Assembly (NCBI GenBank): GCA_019358875.1
Contig: JAHHIF010000012.1
Coordinates: forward strand, 1 to 64,000
Direction of reading: 5' to 3'
Origin: Symplocastrum torsivum CPER-KK1
GTDB taxonomy: Bacteria > Cyanobacteriota > Cyanobacteriia > Cyanobacteriales > Coleofasciculaceae
Length of the DNA: 64,000 nucleotides
A model generated the notes under the pieces. The model was not told the DNA's origin. It saw only the letters and a program-made list of their open reading frames with translations, and searched no databases. Both the position numbers and the translations under genes were made by a program. Below, in pieces: positions 34,404 through 42,952 of the stretch. The first letter of the stretch is position 1. The number at the start of each line of letters is the position of its first letter.

Positions 34404-34598
34404 GGAAGGGGACAGGATTTGCAATAGGTAATCTTACAGAGGGAAGGGAGTAGACGTTGAACAACGCAATTGAATCGATAACCTAACCTGCCACCTTTTT
34501 GCTCAAGACAAACTTCTACAAGAACGGTGCAGGCTTAAAATCTCATTGCACTGGCTCAATCACCATCCTAAAAAAGAACGAGAGGGCAACCAAGCAAA

Positions 34599-35657
34599 AT
34601 GGACGTTTCCATCATTGGCGCTAGTGGAGGCTGTGGGCGTGAAATCGTTGCCCAGTTACTGGACTTTCGAGTGCTTTCTCCCACTGAACGACTACAGTTA
34701 GTTGGGAGAGCAGAAGGAAAAAGTTCTCAAATTCTGTATGGACTGCGTAGTGACTTAACTGACGCCTACGCTGAGATTGCACCGGAACTGGATGTCGCTT
34801 TGCACCCAGAAGAGGTTGTGGGTGATGTGATTGTGATGAGTGCTGGTGTCACGATGACAAGCAGTAAAGCAAGTTCACGAGACGACTTAGCACAAAGCAA
34901 CTTACCTCTATTTCATAGCTACGCCAAGGCGATTAAGCAATATGGTCATGGTCATGAAATTATCTTGGTTGTAACGAATCCGGTAGAGTTAGCCGTGGAA
35001 GTTTTCAGTCACTACTTGGGACGACATCGGGTAATTGGCATCGGTGCATACTCGGATAGCTTGCGCTTTCGGCGGGAAATTGCGAATGATATCGGTGTAC
35101 GACGGCAGTTGGTACAAGGGTTCGTTGTGGGAGAACACGGTGAAGGCTTGGTGCCACTCTGGAGTAGTGTGCAGATTCATGGCATGGATGAGGAGGAGTT
35201 GCAAGCTACCCTCAAACGTCTGCAAAGAGAACGTCAGATTTCTCAATTTGCCGATGAAGTGAGCAAGGAAAAGCAAATTCTCCTTGATTATCTCCACTCA
35301 GAACAGATCCGTGAAGCGTTTGAGTATGTTGACCGTTTGCCACCCGATTTGCGTGTAGTGCTTAAACCTTATGTCACACAGATGTCTGGCGCAAGAACCC
35401 TCGCTGCTACAGCTAACGCTACGGTGGACTTGGTGCGTAGCCTCCTAGATGGACGGGAAATTGTCGTGTCGGGACAGGTGCGCGTTGATGGCGAGTTTTA
35501 CGATATCCATACTTCTATTGGAGTCCCAATTATCGTCACACCGATGGGGTGGACTCAGGTTGTGCCAATCGAGTTGTGGGAGGATGAAGCCTTGCTGCTC
35601 AAACAAACAAGCGATCGCATAAAATCCAAAATTCAGGAGTGGAGTAAGAATGGCTGA
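34599..35657 (+). CDS. Lactate/malate dehydrogenase family protein
   Basis: NAD-dependent LDH/MDH-fold protein of 352 residues. The N-terminal Rossmann motif is IIGASGGCGREIV. SRDDLAQSNL retains one substrate-binding arginine, VVTNPVELAVEVFS the NAD/substrate Asn, and GEHGEGLVPLW the catalytic His. In the active-site loop the residue that separates lactate (Gln) from malate (Arg) dehydrogenases falls in TMTSSKASS, neither typical, so the substrate is open. Its stop overlaps the downstream tandem-ACT gene by 8 bp. A homologous dehydrogenase with an ACT partner hints at allosteric control or an amino-acid-linked 2-hydroxyacid substrate. Confidence 0.85.
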   Translation: MDVSIIGASGGCGREIVAQLLDFRVLSPTERLQLVGRAEGKSSQILYGLRSDLTDAYAEIAPELDVALHPEEVVGDVIVMSAGVTMTSSKASSRDDLAQSNLPLFHSYAKAIKQYGHGHEIILVVTNPVELAVEVFSHYLGRHRVIGIGAYSDSLRFRREIANDIGVRRQLVQGFVVGEHGEGLVPLWSSVQIHGMDEEELQATLKRLQRERQISQFADEVSKEKQILLDYLHSEQIREAFEYVDRLPPDLRVVLKPYVTQMSGARTLAATANATVDLVRSLLDGREIVVSGQVRVDGEFYDIHTSIGVPIIVTPMGWTQVVPIELWEDEALLLKQTSDRIKSKIQEWSKNG

Positions 35658-36114
35658 AGAGCGCTGGGTATTTGTAATCAAAGCTCAAGATAAACCAGGC
35701 GCACTAACAGCAGCGGCGGGAGTCTTCTCGAATCGGGGTGTCTCACTAGAGACAATTTTGGGGAGTGGGATAACGTTAGCAGGCACAGATGGAGGTCGGA
35801 TTGTCCTGAGCTTTCGGGCAACCGAGTACAAGAAGGATATGCTGTTGCGGGTTTTGGAACGCTTGTCAGCCGTGCAGCAAGTGAACTGCTATGATTATTC
35901 ATCTCCAGAACTCCGTGCGATCGCAGTAGTCCGAGTCTCAGGTACAGATACTGCTTGGGAAGCCTCTGATGTGCAAACAGAAATCGTCTCTACGGGAGAG
36001 GATAGTCAGACGATATTGCTGACTGGAATTACACCAGCAGTAGAACGACTAATTGAGACGCTACGCGAACACAATGCCTTGCTGGATGTAGCCATGTCGG
36101 TGATGGCAGTGTGA
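35650..36114 (+). CDS. Tandem ACT-domain protein
   Basis: A 154-residue protein made of two ACT-like regulatory modules. The first (about 5-80) shows the typical opening WVFVIKAQDKPGALTAAAGVFSNRGVSLETI; the second (about 85-154) covers ELRAIAVVRVSGTDTAW and ends VERLIETLREHNALLDVAMSVM. ACT domains usually bind amino acids and control partner enzymes, as IlvH does for acetolactate synthase. This one overlaps the LDH/MDH-like gene by 8 bp, so that enzyme is its probable partner. No catalytic domain is present. The ligand cannot be predicted. Confidence 0.75.
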   Translation: MAEERWVFVIKAQDKPGALTAAAGVFSNRGVSLETILGSGITLAGTDGGRIVLSFRATEYKKDMLLRVLERLSAVQQVNCYDYSSPELRAIAVVRVSGTDTAWEASDVQTEIVSTGEDSQTILLTGITPAVERLIETLREHNALLDVAMSVMAV

Positions 36115-36177
36115 CAAAAAGAAGTTGATGGGGACTGACTCAATTCCAACAATGAAATTTGAAGATACATTCGCTTA

Positions 36178-37080
36178 TCACCGCGAGGCAAATCGACGCA
36201 CGGCAAACAAACTTCCCATTAAACCGACTGAACCACCAAGACTGAGAAGCAACAATGGCAGGAGGAGTAGTTGGATTGGGTTGGGTTGTACGCCTCCAGC
36301 GAGAAATTGGATGAAATCGGGGCTAGTGGCAAGCAACTTGGCAATAAACTGCAAGACACTAGTAATTAAAAACCAAGCGATCAGAGCGCCAACAACACCA
36401 AAGGTAATCCCTTGCAAAATAAACGGCAGATAAATCCAAGCTGTGGTTGCGCCAACGAGTTGCATAATCTCAATTTCGCGCCGCCGTGCCATTACAATTA
36501 GGCGAATCGTTGTTGTAATTACGCCAATCGCTGTCAGGCTCAAGAGGCTGGTAATTGTTAGACTCACCCAACCTAAACCCTGATTGAGTTCTTGCATTCG
36601 CTTCAGAGCATCATCCATATATTGAACATCATCAATTCCTGGTATCTTGGCGAGTTGTTGGGCAAGAGTCGGGACATCCTTTTGGTTCCTTGCCTTCACC
36701 TTCAATTCATCCACCAGTGGATTACCTTCTAACTGTGCAGTTGCACCTGCAATATCAGATATTCCCAGTTCCTGAACTAAAGATGCCCAAGCTTGTTCTT
36801 TAGAAATTATTTTGACTTCAGTCACTTGGGGCAGTTCCTGCACGATGGGTATTACTTTTTCTAACCGTTCTCCAGGATCGAGATACACAGAAACCTCTAC
36901 CTGACTGCCGAACTGATTGAGCAACCCCTCTAACCTCCAAGACGCTTGCACACTCATCCCAAAGAGAAACAATAAAACCGTGACGGTACTCACAGCCGCC
37001 CAATTCATCCAACCCCCACGCTGCAAGCCGATGAGTGTCTCGCGCAAGAGATAATCGAGTTTAGTTAGAAATTGGAACAT
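36178..37080 (-). CDS. ftsX: Cell division protein FtsX
   Basis: FtsX is the permease-like half of the FtsEX complex, which converts ATP hydrolysis into activation of septal peptidoglycan hydrolases at the inner membrane. The 300-residue protein has an N-terminal cytoplasmic end, a first membrane helix (about 29-46), a periplasmic loop (about 50-170) with VEVSVYLDPG and EQAWASLVQELG, and three C-terminal helices; MARRREIEIMQLVGAT is the family signature. The partner gene ftsE is not adjacent, a separation seen in other cyanobacteria. A divergent peptide deformylase gene begins 165 bp away. Confidence 0.95.
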   Translation of the reverse strand: MFQFLTKLDYLLRETLIGLQRGGWMNWAAVSTVTVLLFLFGMSVQASWRLEGLLNQFGSQVEVSVYLDPGERLEKVIPIVQELPQVTEVKIISKEQAWASLVQELGISDIAGATAQLEGNPLVDELKVKARNQKDVPTLAQQLAKIPGIDDVQYMDDALKRMQELNQGLGWVSLTITSLLSLTAIGVITTTIRLIVMARRREIEIMQLVGATTAWIYLPFILQGITFGVVGALIAWFLITSVLQFIAKLLATSPDFIQFLAGGVQPNPIQLLLLPLLLLSLGGSVGLMGSLFAVRRFASR

Positions 37081-37245
37081 CCTCTACGTCTATGCCCAGA
37101 AGCGCGTCAATAATTGCTCATTCATAATCGCATCAAGCGCTCTGTTTTGGTGGGGAATCCCCCGAATTTCAAACGGATGGAACTGTTAAAATAGTAATTA
37201 GGAACTCAATTGTCAAAAACCTAGCTTATTCACGAGTCTTCAGCC

Positions 37246-37812
37246 ATGACTGCTCAAGTTGTTGTCGAAAAGAAAAAATTAGAAAACCCTCCTTTAGAGC
37301 TTCATTATCTAGGCGATCGCGTTTTGCGTCAGCCTGCCAAGCGCGTTGCCAAGGTTGACCAAAGCATCCGTCAGTTGGCACAAGAAATGTTACAAACTAT
37401 GTACAGTGCTGATGGTATTGGTCTTGCTGCGCCACAGGTGGGAGTTAATAAGCAAGTCATTGTGATTGACTGTGAGCCTGACAAGCCAGAAAAACACCCA
37501 TTAGTCTTAATTAACCCAGTGATTAAGCGCTTTGGTCGCGCTCTGTGTGATGCTCAGGAAGGTTGTCTGAGTATTCCAGGTGTTTACCTGGATGTCACCC
37601 GTCCCGATGAAGTTGAAGTGGCATACAAAGACGAAAACGGACGCCCTCAAACGCTGAAGGCGACTGGGCTATTATCCCGTGCCATACAACATGAAATGGA
37701 TCACCTCAACGGGGTAATGTTCGTAGATCGTGTGCAAAATGGCTTAGTTTTGGCACAGGAACTGAAAAAGCACGGCTTCTCTGCACAAGCTGTTAAACCC
37801 TTCACTGAATAA
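37246..37812 (+). CDS. def: Peptide deformylase
   Basis: Metalloenzyme that removes the formyl group from nascent N-terminal methionine. The 188-residue protein has all three signature motifs: GIGLAAPQVG, EGCLSIPG with the metal Cys, and QHEMDHLNG with the HExxH metal ligands and catalytic Glu. An N-terminal extension of about 18 residues (VVVEKKKLENPPLEL) precedes the core, as in other cyanobacterial proteins of this type. The ATG at 37246 is accepted because the next start lies beyond conserved residues. A small membrane-protein gene follows 14 bp later, probably cotranscribed. Confidence 0.95.
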   Translation: MTAQVVVEKKKLENPPLELHYLGDRVLRQPAKRVAKVDQSIRQLAQEMLQTMYSADGIGLAAPQVGVNKQVIVIDCEPDKPEKHPLVLINPVIKRFGRALCDAQEGCLSIPGVYLDVTRPDEVEVAYKDENGRPQTLKATGLLSRAIQHEMDHLNGVMFVDRVQNGLVLAQELKKHGFSAQAVKPFTE

Positions 37813-37826
37813 GGCAACCAGGAACT

Positions 37827-38024
37827 ATGATGACTCCGAAAAGCGGTCTGTTTTTGATGAGTTCCTGTGTAGCCGCGATCGCAGCCGTTGGTTCGATTTT
37901 TGAGCTGTCTTCGGGAAACCCGCAGTTGGGGACGCTAACGACTGGGATTATCCTAGCCGCTAGCATCCCTTTGACTGGATTAATGTTCTACGCGGCAGTC
38001 CGTGATGCTAGAGCAAATCAGTAG
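37827..38024 (+). CDS. Small two-helix membrane protein
   Basis: A 65-residue protein with two predicted membrane helices (about 9-25 and 38-57, separated by FELSSGNPQLG) and a short polar C-terminal tail RDARANQ. It is 14 bp downstream of the deformylase gene with no intervening promoter signal, so it is probably in the same transcript. I do not recognise a named family; it looks like the many small conserved cyanobacterial membrane proteins. Downstream is a pair of GTTGGTTGGCGAGTTAAC-type direct repeats. Confidence 0.65.
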   Translation: MMTPKSGLFLMSSCVAAIAAVGSIFELSSGNPQLGTLTTGIILAASIPLTGLMFYAAVRDARANQ

Positions 38025-38030
38025 TTTGTA

Positions 38031-38072
38031 TTTGGTTGGCGAGTTAACTGTTGTTGGTTGGCGAGTTAACAA
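38031..38072. repeat. Two direct copies of TTGGTTGGCGAGTTAAC
   Basis: The 17-mer appears twice, separated by a few bases, before the FHA-PrsW gene; partial reverse complements (AACCAACAACCAA) follow near 38100. No function is evident, possibly a local slippage product. Confidence 0.6.
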
Positions 38073-38117
38073 ATAACCCACAACTAAAACCAAATAACAG
38101 ATAACCAACAACCAATT

Positions 38118-39494
38118 ATGACAGGTCAGGTTTATCGTGGATTTCTGCGACAGCTATCTACTGGTAATGTAGTAGGGTTGCTCCTGCCGCCATATGCCCT
38201 ATCCGATGAGCAAGAAATGGTGATTGGACGCGACCCTAGCTGTCAAATTATCTTAGAGCCAAATCAGTACACGATTGTCTCGCGGCGTCATGCTGTGATT
38301 CGCCCACTCCATTCTTTGAGAAATGGCTTAGCTCATTGGGAAATTTGCGACCTCAGTAGTGCGAATGGCACCTATATTAATGGGCACTACTTAAAAGGTT
38401 GTCATAAATTACAACCGGGCGATCGCATTGAGTTAGGTCAGGGTGGACCCCAATTTGTCTTCGAGTGCCCACACTACAATCCTGTACCACTCACACCTCC
38501 ACCAACCCCTTCTAATCTCACGGCAGCGAAGAAAACTCCTCTAATCTCGGCTGCTGCGGCTAGTTATCAAAAACCTGATTCTGTCACCTTTACCCAACTA
38601 TTTCCTCTCGCTTCAACCGGACGTGACTTAACTCAGAAAGCGTTCTTGATACCAGGCATCCTCACGGTAGTGTTTGTGGTGTTGATGTTTGCTGCCGTTG
38701 GTCAATCGGCTGTGTTTAATCTGCTGCTGGCAACCTATCTGTCAGGAGCGGCTTTTTTCTTTGTCTACCAACTCTGCGGCAAGTCTAAACCGTTGTGGGT
38801 GTTACTTGCTTGTGCGTTGTGTACCAGTCTCATTCTTGTTGGTCCAATCCTGCCGCTATTTATCCTCATTTTCCGGGATATTTTGCCTGGAAAGCTGCCA
38901 AATGAAGGAGAAGTAGTTAGCGCTGCCTCATTATTTGTGCGGATGTTTTTTGGGGCAGGGTTGATGGAAGAGTTGCTCAAGGCATTGCCAGTGTTAGGGG
39001 CATATTTCCTGGGAATGCTTTTCTCTTCCCCTTGGCGAGAACGGATTGGTGTCTGGGAACCCCTGGATGGAATATTGTTAGGGGCAGCATCGGCTGTTGG
39101 GTTTACGCTGTTGGAAACGCTAGGGCAATACGTCCCGGAAATTATGAATAATGTCACCCTGCAAGCAGGTGAGGGGCAACTGTTGGGACTACAGTTGTTG
39201 ATTCCTCGGATTCTTGGCTCAGTGGTGGGGCACATGGCATACAGTGGCTATTTGGGATATTTCATTGGGTTGAGCATCCTCAAGCCGAGTAAGCGTTGGC
39301 GAATTCTGAGTGTCGGCTATCTCTGTGCAGCAACACTTCATGCTCTATGGAATGCAACGGGATATGTTAGTCCTTTGCTCTTAGCTGTCGTTGGTGTTTT
39401 GTCCTATGCCTTCCTCGCCTCTGCAATCCTCAAGGCAAGGGCACTTTCCCCAACGCGATCGCAAAACTTTGCTACCCGCTTTTCTGGAAATTAG
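38118..39494 (+). CDS. FHA domain fused to PrsW-type intramembrane protease
   Basis: A 458-residue fusion. Residues about 28-115 are an FHA phosphothreonine-binding domain (VIGRDPSCQIIL, IVSRRHAVI, ICDLSSANGTYINGHYL). After a proline-rich linker, residues about 180-450 contain many membrane helices and match the PrsW family of glutamic-type intramembrane proteases: GAGLMEELLKALP carries the key EE pair, GFTLLETLGQ, VVGHMAYSGYLGYFIG and ATLHALWN the others. PrsW homologues cut anti-sigma factors in some bacteria. The FHA fusion suggests that a phosphorylated partner governs cutting; this is inference. No Ser/Thr kinase is adjacent. Confidence 0.85.
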   Translation: MTGQVYRGFLRQLSTGNVVGLLLPPYALSDEQEMVIGRDPSCQIILEPNQYTIVSRRHAVIRPLHSLRNGLAHWEICDLSSANGTYINGHYLKGCHKLQPGDRIELGQGGPQFVFECPHYNPVPLTPPPTPSNLTAAKKTPLISAAAASYQKPDSVTFTQLFPLASTGRDLTQKAFLIPGILTVVFVVLMFAAVGQSAVFNLLLATYLSGAAFFFVYQLCGKSKPLWVLLACALCTSLILVGPILPLFILIFRDILPGKLPNEGEVVSAASLFVRMFFGAGLMEELLKALPVLGAYFLGMLFSSPWRERIGVWEPLDGILLGAASAVGFTLLETLGQYVPEIMNNVTLQAGEGQLLGLQLLIPRILGSVVGHMAYSGYLGYFIGLSILKPSKRWRILSVGYLCAATLHALWNATGYVSPLLLAVVGVLSYAFLASAILKARALSPTRSQNFATRFSGN

Positions 39495-39706
39495 CGATCG
39501 CACACCCAACCTTGTTGGTTCAGAGTAAGCTTAAATCCCATGACAGCTAAAAGCGATGTCTAATTGCTGAACGAACCCTATCGAAGCTGAGCGTAGACTC
39601 CCAGCATCGCCTGATTTTGAAGCGATAGCGAATGATGAACAGTCTGGGAAGGAATCGTTGATAGAATTGAGGCTCAATCAAATTTTTGCACAGTGACAGA
39701 AATGAA

Positions 39707-39751
39707 GTTTGCGCCAACTAATTTTTGCGTAGCAAAAATTAGTTGGCGCAA
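39707..39751. promoter_or_regulatory. Perfect 21-bp hairpin ahead of the Crp-like gene
   Basis: A 21-bp stem with no mismatch (TTTGCGCCAACTAATTTTTGC, then loop GTA, then its reverse complement) ends 40 bp before the Crp-like ATG. The transcript leader could fold into a very stable stem, which may control expression or end an upstream transcript; AAAAATTT follows the stem, not a clear T-run. It might also be a small palindromic insert. Frames reading through it are coincidental. Confidence 0.65.
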
Positions 39752-39791
39752 AAAATTTAGTTACTCGTGTACGAGTTCAAGACTTTTCCGC

Positions 39792-40502
39792 ATGACTACT
39801 GGGAACCGCCTACTTACCCTTCTACCCCGTGAGCTATACAAGAAGCTTGCCCCCAACCTGAAGCGAGTTTCGCTGGAACAGGGCATAATACTCCACCATC
39901 CTGGTGAGACTATCGAGTCTCTCTATTTCCCTACTGATTGCCTTCTCTCGATCACCGTCACGATGAATGATGGCTCCACGTCTGAGGCGGGTCTGATCGG
40001 CAACAGGGAGGTACTCGGTGTCAATGCCTTCATGGGCGGAAGGGAGACCACGCAGACAGAATATATCGTGCAGATGGCTGGCAGCGCGATCAAGGTGGAT
40101 GCACAACTGCTGCTGGAGGAGTTTGACTGCAACAAGGAGCTGCGTGACGTGATGCTGCGCTGCACCCAAGCCCTGATCGCCCAGATCTCGCAAACAACAG
40201 GCTGCAACAGCCTCCATAATCTAGACCAACGCTTAGCACGCTGGCTGCTCGAAGCCCAAGACCGCACTGACAAGAAAGAGCTTAAGCTTACGCATGAGTT
40301 CATCTCCCACATGCTGGGTGTGCGCCGTGCTGGTGTCACCCAAGCTGCCCAAAAGCTTCAGGAGAGGGGTCTGATCCGGTACCAGCGAGGTAACGTCACA
40401 ATCCTGAACCAGCGAGCGCTGGAAGCGTCTTCGTGCGAATGTTTTAGAGTTCTCAGAGAGGAATATGATCGCTTGCTCGGACCAAAGGACAGAGATGGCT
40501 AA
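39792..40502 (+). CDS. Crp/Fnr family transcriptional regulator
   Basis: The start ATG 39792 is chosen because the longer frame runs through the hairpin. The product has 236 residues: a cyclic-nucleotide-binding-like N-terminal beta barrel (VSLEQGIILHHPGETIESLYFPTDCLLSI), a long dimer helix, and a C-terminal Crp-type HTH (LTHEFISHMLGVRRAGVTQAAQKLQERGLI). The canonical cAMP-binding GE-R/T-S loop is not evident, so ligand is unknown. Codon use is unlike its neighbours: CTG, GAG and AAG dominate, consistent with horizontal transfer. A pseudo-receiver gene with similar codons follows 162 bp on; they probably form one functional unit. Confidence 0.88.
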   Translation: MTTGNRLLTLLPRELYKKLAPNLKRVSLEQGIILHHPGETIESLYFPTDCLLSITVTMNDGSTSEAGLIGNREVLGVNAFMGGRETTQTEYIVQMAGSAIKVDAQLLLEEFDCNKELRDVMLRCTQALIAQISQTTGCNSLHNLDQRLARWLLEAQDRTDKKELKLTHEFISHMLGVRRAGVTQAAQKLQERGLIRYQRGNVTILNQRALEASSCECFRVLREEYDRLLGPKDRDG

Positions 40503-40664
40503 TCAGATCGTTCTTCCCTTGTGTCGTGCGGCAGAAAGTGAAGCACTTTCGCTGAGCCTGCCCGTCTAATGGCTTAGGTCTGTTCAGGCTGTAATACTTC
40601 TCTTCTCCTCAGTCTGCGAGTCACATTTTTGGAGAGGAGCAAATGGAGAGCAAATGGAGAACAA

Positions 40665-41063
40665 ATGAACGAGAAAAAAGATACGCCACCGACAATCTTG
40701 ATGATCGAACTGGATGACGACACACGCCCACTCCTGAAGCAAAACCTCTACAACTGGGGCTACCGTGTGATTATGGCGCTAGAGGAAGAAGACGCGATCG
40801 CCATAGCGCGTGGTGTACGCGATCATCCTGACCTGATTTTGCTCAACCAAGTCAAGCTGCCGATAGACGAGTTTTGTAACATGGGGCGGCGCATACGTCA
40901 AGGCGCGGAACTCCCCAGCAGCACACCGATTGTCGTCATGGCTGAGCGGTACGGCGAGGATATGGAAGGGAAGGATATTAAGGTGGGTGAAAGCGAGTAC
41001 GTGACTTATTTAGAAGATGGAGAACAGTTGATGAATCTTCTACACCGTCTTTGCCCAATCTAG
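40665..41063 (+). CDS. Degenerate response-regulator receiver protein
   Basis: The start is ATG 40665, the third of three tandem GGAGxxCAAATG units (ATGs at 40643, 40654 and 40665, 11 bp apart). The product has 132 residues. A receiver-like fold is visible (ILMIELDDDTRPLLKQNLYNWGYRV, then PDLILLNQVKLP), but the phosphoacceptor position is Asn rather than Asp, and the conserved late KP lysine is missing (SEYVTYLEDG). It is therefore a pseudo-receiver that cannot be phosphorylated in the normal way. It follows a Crp-like regulator with the same CTG/GAG-rich codon style and could bind that protein. Function is otherwise unknown. Confidence 0.75.
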   Translation: MNEKKDTPPTILMIELDDDTRPLLKQNLYNWGYRVIMALEEEDAIAIARGVRDHPDLILLNQVKLPIDEFCNMGRRIRQGAELPSSTPIVVMAERYGEDMEGKDIKVGESEYVTYLEDGEQLMNLLHRLCPI

Positions 41064-41296
41064 AACCAACTTATTGCTCGGTTTTCACGAATTAATTCAT
41101 GCCATGAATCAATTTCAACCTTTTTTTCCTGATGGATAGTTTGGCTTTCTTGTTGCTTCGTATTTCGGAGAGTGACAGAAGAGGGATATACGGTAGCCTT
41201 GTAGGAGAAATCACTCGATACTGCCTCGAATTGAGAACCGCTATAAGTTCCAACAACAAAATTTAAATGCCTGTAATCTTATGAATGACAGCTTTG

Positions 41297-42034
41297 TCAA
41301 GGTACTAACCATGCCAAAATACCCTTGGCAATCTTTTTGTCTAAGAGCGATTGTGAGAGCAAACGGGCAAGGAGTTGACGCAAAGCCCAGCGACCAACAC
41401 TTGGTAATAACAACATCAGTAGCCGCTTTAAACCTACTTGCAAGAACCAAGACATCACTACAGGTGCCAACAGCATCCAAGGACTACTCTGCATTAGTTG
41501 CTGTATATAAGGAATCACCGTTCCCGCAGTAATCAGTATAGATAGCGCCCAAGATAACAGATTGACCTTTAGTAATACCCTCAATCGCAATTGACTTAGT
41601 AATTGATCAATTAGCCAATAGTGAGCTGAGGCAATCGTATAGCAAAATTTGGGACGTTCTAGACAGTCGCTCTTAATCTGATGAATAATATCGCCATCAG
41701 TTGAGATAACACTTCGCATCAGTGCCTCCTCGACACCTCCTCGCAGATAGTAGGTACAGAAGGTCAGTCCAGACTGTAAACGGCTTTCGCCATCAATCAG
41801 GGCGTAGTAGCGCAAATCTGCTAGAAGTTGGTGGGAAATCTCAAGGGGGCGACCTGTTTCTTGAGCTTGTTGAATGCTTGTGAGAATGTCTTTATCTAGA
41901 TGAAAGTGAATGCCGTGGAACAGCACACGCTTACGAGTGATTTGTTCTTTATCAACTTGAATGTACGGATCTAAATTCAGACCGTTGTTGTTAGGAACCT
42001 TTTGGGAATGTTTTTGGCGGAGAGGATGCGGCAC
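41297..42034 (-). CDS. Membrane protein with C-terminal hydrophobic helices, DGDI-motif cluster member 4
   Basis: A 245-residue protein I do not recognise. Its first 150 residues are soluble-like and include EISHQLLADLRYYALIDG and VISTDGDIIHQIKSDCL, a motif shared with the gene directly upstream (VIQLDGDIINRYSQEIF) and the two beyond it. Residues 165-245 contain hydrophobic helices (about 168-185, 193-212). It is 18 bp downstream of the 295-residue gene on the same strand, and the last of four. Membrane anchorage of a soluble complex is a reasonable guess, but no function is known. Confidence 0.75.
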   Translation of the reverse strand: MPHPLRQKHSQKVPNNNGLNLDPYIQVDKEQITRKRVLFHGIHFHLDKDILTSIQQAQETGRPLEISHQLLADLRYYALIDGESRLQSGLTFCTYYLRGGVEEALMRSVISTDGDIIHQIKSDCLERPKFCYTIASAHYWLIDQLLSQLRLRVLLKVNLLSWALSILITAGTVIPYIQQLMQSSPWMLLAPVVMSWFLQVGLKRLLMLLLPSVGRWALRQLLARLLSQSLLDKKIAKGILAWLVP

Positions 42035-42052
42035 GGGAGGAAAACTCTATCC

Positions 42053-42940
42053 TTACCCTTTTTGTTTTGATGAATTCCAAGGAAGAAATTCTCTGCTAGA
42101 AGCTCGTTGAAGCGAACCTTGCACGAGATTGATGATAAATTCTAATAGTCCGCGCCACTGCCTTTCACCAGCGAGGACACCTTCTTTGTGGATTAGTAAG
42201 ATTGTGTCTCGATGAGGATGGTCAAAAATTTCTTGAGAGTAACGGTTGATGATATCTCCATCTAGCTGAATTACCGTTTGGGCGTAAATCATATCAGTTG
42301 TCACTGCCTTTTGCAGAACTTCTGATTTGATATAGCCTTCTTGCTCAGCTTGCTTTTTCAGGAGCGCTTTGTTGCGATTATCCAGTGCGGCTTTTAGTTC
42401 ACTAATCTTCCGCAAGCTGCGTAAGAAATGACTATCAGCCAAAACTTTTTGCGCCTTTAGAATATCTTCAGGGCTAGTGGGTTGAACAGGGTCTGGCAGT
42501 CGTGTTTGGATGTCATGCATTTCTACCGTTGGGTCGGTAAGAATTTGACCATTTCCTCGTGCTGAATCCAGGACGCTTGGGTCATAAAATTCAGAGGTTG
42601 GGTTAGTCAGGAGTAAGGTGTACTCTAGTTCCAGATTTTTGCGTAACTCAAGATAGCGATCGCACAATGACTCATGAATTTCCTGTTGTTCAAGATAATC
42701 CTCAGATATTGCATAAATATCCCGATAAGCTTCCCAAGCAATAAACTTGTCCCCAGTAATTTGCGCCACAACCATTGTGTTGACTTCTAACGCTGTGATG
42801 TCAACAAGAACTTCACCCAAGGACTGCAAAAATTCATTCAGGGTTCTACCTAAACTAGGAGGAACAGACCTGCTGCTTGGTGCTGATAAGTCTGACAATT
42901 CTTTTCTGTTGCGGTTTCTGGTATTGGTCAAAGCTGTCAT
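42053..42940 (-). CDS. Hypothetical protein, DGDI-motif cluster member 3
   Basis: A 295-residue soluble protein with no recognised family. The N-terminal 30 residues are polar and low in complexity. The core (about 30-285) is helical: LNEFLQSLGEVLVDITALEVNTMVVAQITG, LRKISELKAALDNRNKALLKKQ, then TVIQLDGDIINRYSQEIFDH and LLEFIINLVQGSL. TVIQLDGDII is a variant of the motif found in the other three proteins of this cluster. It sits 12 bp downstream of the acidic-repeat gene and 18 bp upstream of the membrane-protein gene; all share orientation and are almost certainly cotranscribed. Confidence 0.78.
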   Translation of the reverse strand: MTALTNTRNRNRKELSDLSAPSSRSVPPSLGRTLNEFLQSLGEVLVDITALEVNTMVVAQITGDKFIAWEAYRDIYAISEDYLEQQEIHESLCDRYLELRKNLELEYTLLLTNPTSEFYDPSVLDSARGNGQILTDPTVEMHDIQTRLPDPVQPTSPEDILKAQKVLADSHFLRSLRKISELKAALDNRNKALLKKQAEQEGYIKSEVLQKAVTTDMIYAQTVIQLDGDIINRYSQEIFDHPHRDTILLIHKEGVLAGERQWRGLLEFIINLVQGSLQRASSREFLPWNSSKQKG

Positions 42941-42952
42941 GCTCCTTAGTGT

